DNA of 64,000 bases from Paenibacillus nasutitermitis (GTDB taxonomy: Bacteria > Bacillota > Bacilli > Paenibacillales > Paenibacillaceae), in the NCBI RefSeq assembly GCF_014641075.1, contig NZ_BMHP01000001.1:1488001-1552000 (forward strand), written 5' to 3'. Of the stretch, positions 63,850 to 64,000 are shown piece after piece (the first letter of the stretch is position 1; each line of letters opens with the position of its first letter). The notes beneath the pieces were generated by a model, which saw only the letters and a list, made by a program, of their open reading frames with translations, did not search any database and was not told the origin of the DNA. Position numbers and translations under genes: made by a program.

Positions 63850-64000
63850 ATGGACGACAGATCGAGACCGGCTTCATCTTTAACCAAGGAAGATATTTGC
63901 ATGCATGTGGGGGATGAATACGACCGTTATATGGGAGCCATCGTGCCCCCCATCTTTCAGAATTCATTATTCACGCGCAAAACAAAGGATCACGGCTATA
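63850..64000 (+). CDS. Cys/Met-metabolism PLP-dependent enzyme (trans-sulfuration family), partial
   Basis: ATG 63850 behind AGGAGGGAAATTCAT; 50 codons are visible before the window ends. CMHVGDEYDRYMGAIVPPIF followed by QNSLFTRK is the N-terminal substrate-binding stretch of cystathionine gamma-synthase/lyase-type enzymes. The PLP lysine lies beyond the edge. It is downstream of the lyase operon's terminator and probably independent. Confidence 0.8.
   Translation, partial: MDDRSRPASSLTKEDICMHVGDEYDRYMGAIVPPIFQNSLFTRKTKDHGY

Overview
The window looks like chromosomal DNA of a Paenibacillus-type Firmicute. The evidence is the Bacillales housekeeping genes yqzE, yqhG and yqhH, strong AGGAGG ribosome sites with frequent TTG and GTG starts, and a very high load of carbohydrate-uptake and AraC/YesN-YesM regulatory genes. 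I found no tRNA, rRNA or CRISPR array. Most of the sequence has balanced base composition. The 27.7-33.2 kb stretch is patchier and more AT-rich, and it holds nearly all the broken genes.

Layout. 1-2.0 kb: tail of a sugar-binding protein and its two permeases. 2.1-8.5 kb: envelope and housekeeping genes (YibQ-type deacetylase, Zn amidase, YqzE, a secreted unknown, YqhG, the SNF2 helicase YqhH and a tiny membrane protein). 9.0-20.8 kb: sugar cluster A (AraC regulator, epimerase-like and Gfo/Idh proteins, TVP38 membrane protein, two permeases, binding lipoprotein, YesM kinase, YesN regulator, tandem-GNAT protein). 21.0-27.3 kb: a predicted ferritin-like protein divergent from an AraC regulator, then a four-gene epimerase/oxidoreductase operon (E-O-E-O). 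27.4-33.3 kb: an unstable island with a frameshifted GyrI-like gene, a divergent UMP-kinase paralogue, an RHS remnant joined to a ParB-like toxin tip and likely immunity gene, a 35-G run, a palindromic mini-element, a broken XF1762-like gene and a decayed second copy of the RHS core. 33.3-45.2 kb: cluster B (AraC regulator, GDPD phosphodiesterase, PHP phosphatase, YesN/YesM pair, LplB/LplC/LplA-type transporter, Cys-type sulfatase, MgtC protein). 45.3-50.3 kb: miscellaneous genes (imine-reductase-like enzyme, APH-type kinase, GNAT, F420-type reductase, small unknowns, a relic of a binding-protein gene). 50.6-64 kb: a giant GNAT fusion with an amidohydrolase, M29 aminopeptidase, EEP-family hydrolase, a third YesN/YesM pair, GH105 hydrolase, heparinase II/III lyase and the start of a Cys/Met-metabolism PLP enzyme.

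How the parts work together. Each sugar cluster pairs a membrane sensor kinase (YesM type) and a response regulator (YesN type) with CUT1 transport genes or glycan-degrading enzymes. None of the three permease pairs has an ATPase gene beside it, so a shared MsmX-like ATPase elsewhere is implied. In clusters A and B, the permease operon and the separate binding-protein gene carry matching AT-rich upstream motifs, different in each cluster, which are good candidates for regulator binding sites. The enzymes point to acidic, sulfated or uronate-containing plant or matrix glycans as substrates.

The most unusual items are the out-of-frame poly-G tract at the RHS core/toxin junction, the 1036-residue GNAT fusion, the ferritin-like protein inside a sugar regulon and the paired operator-like motifs.
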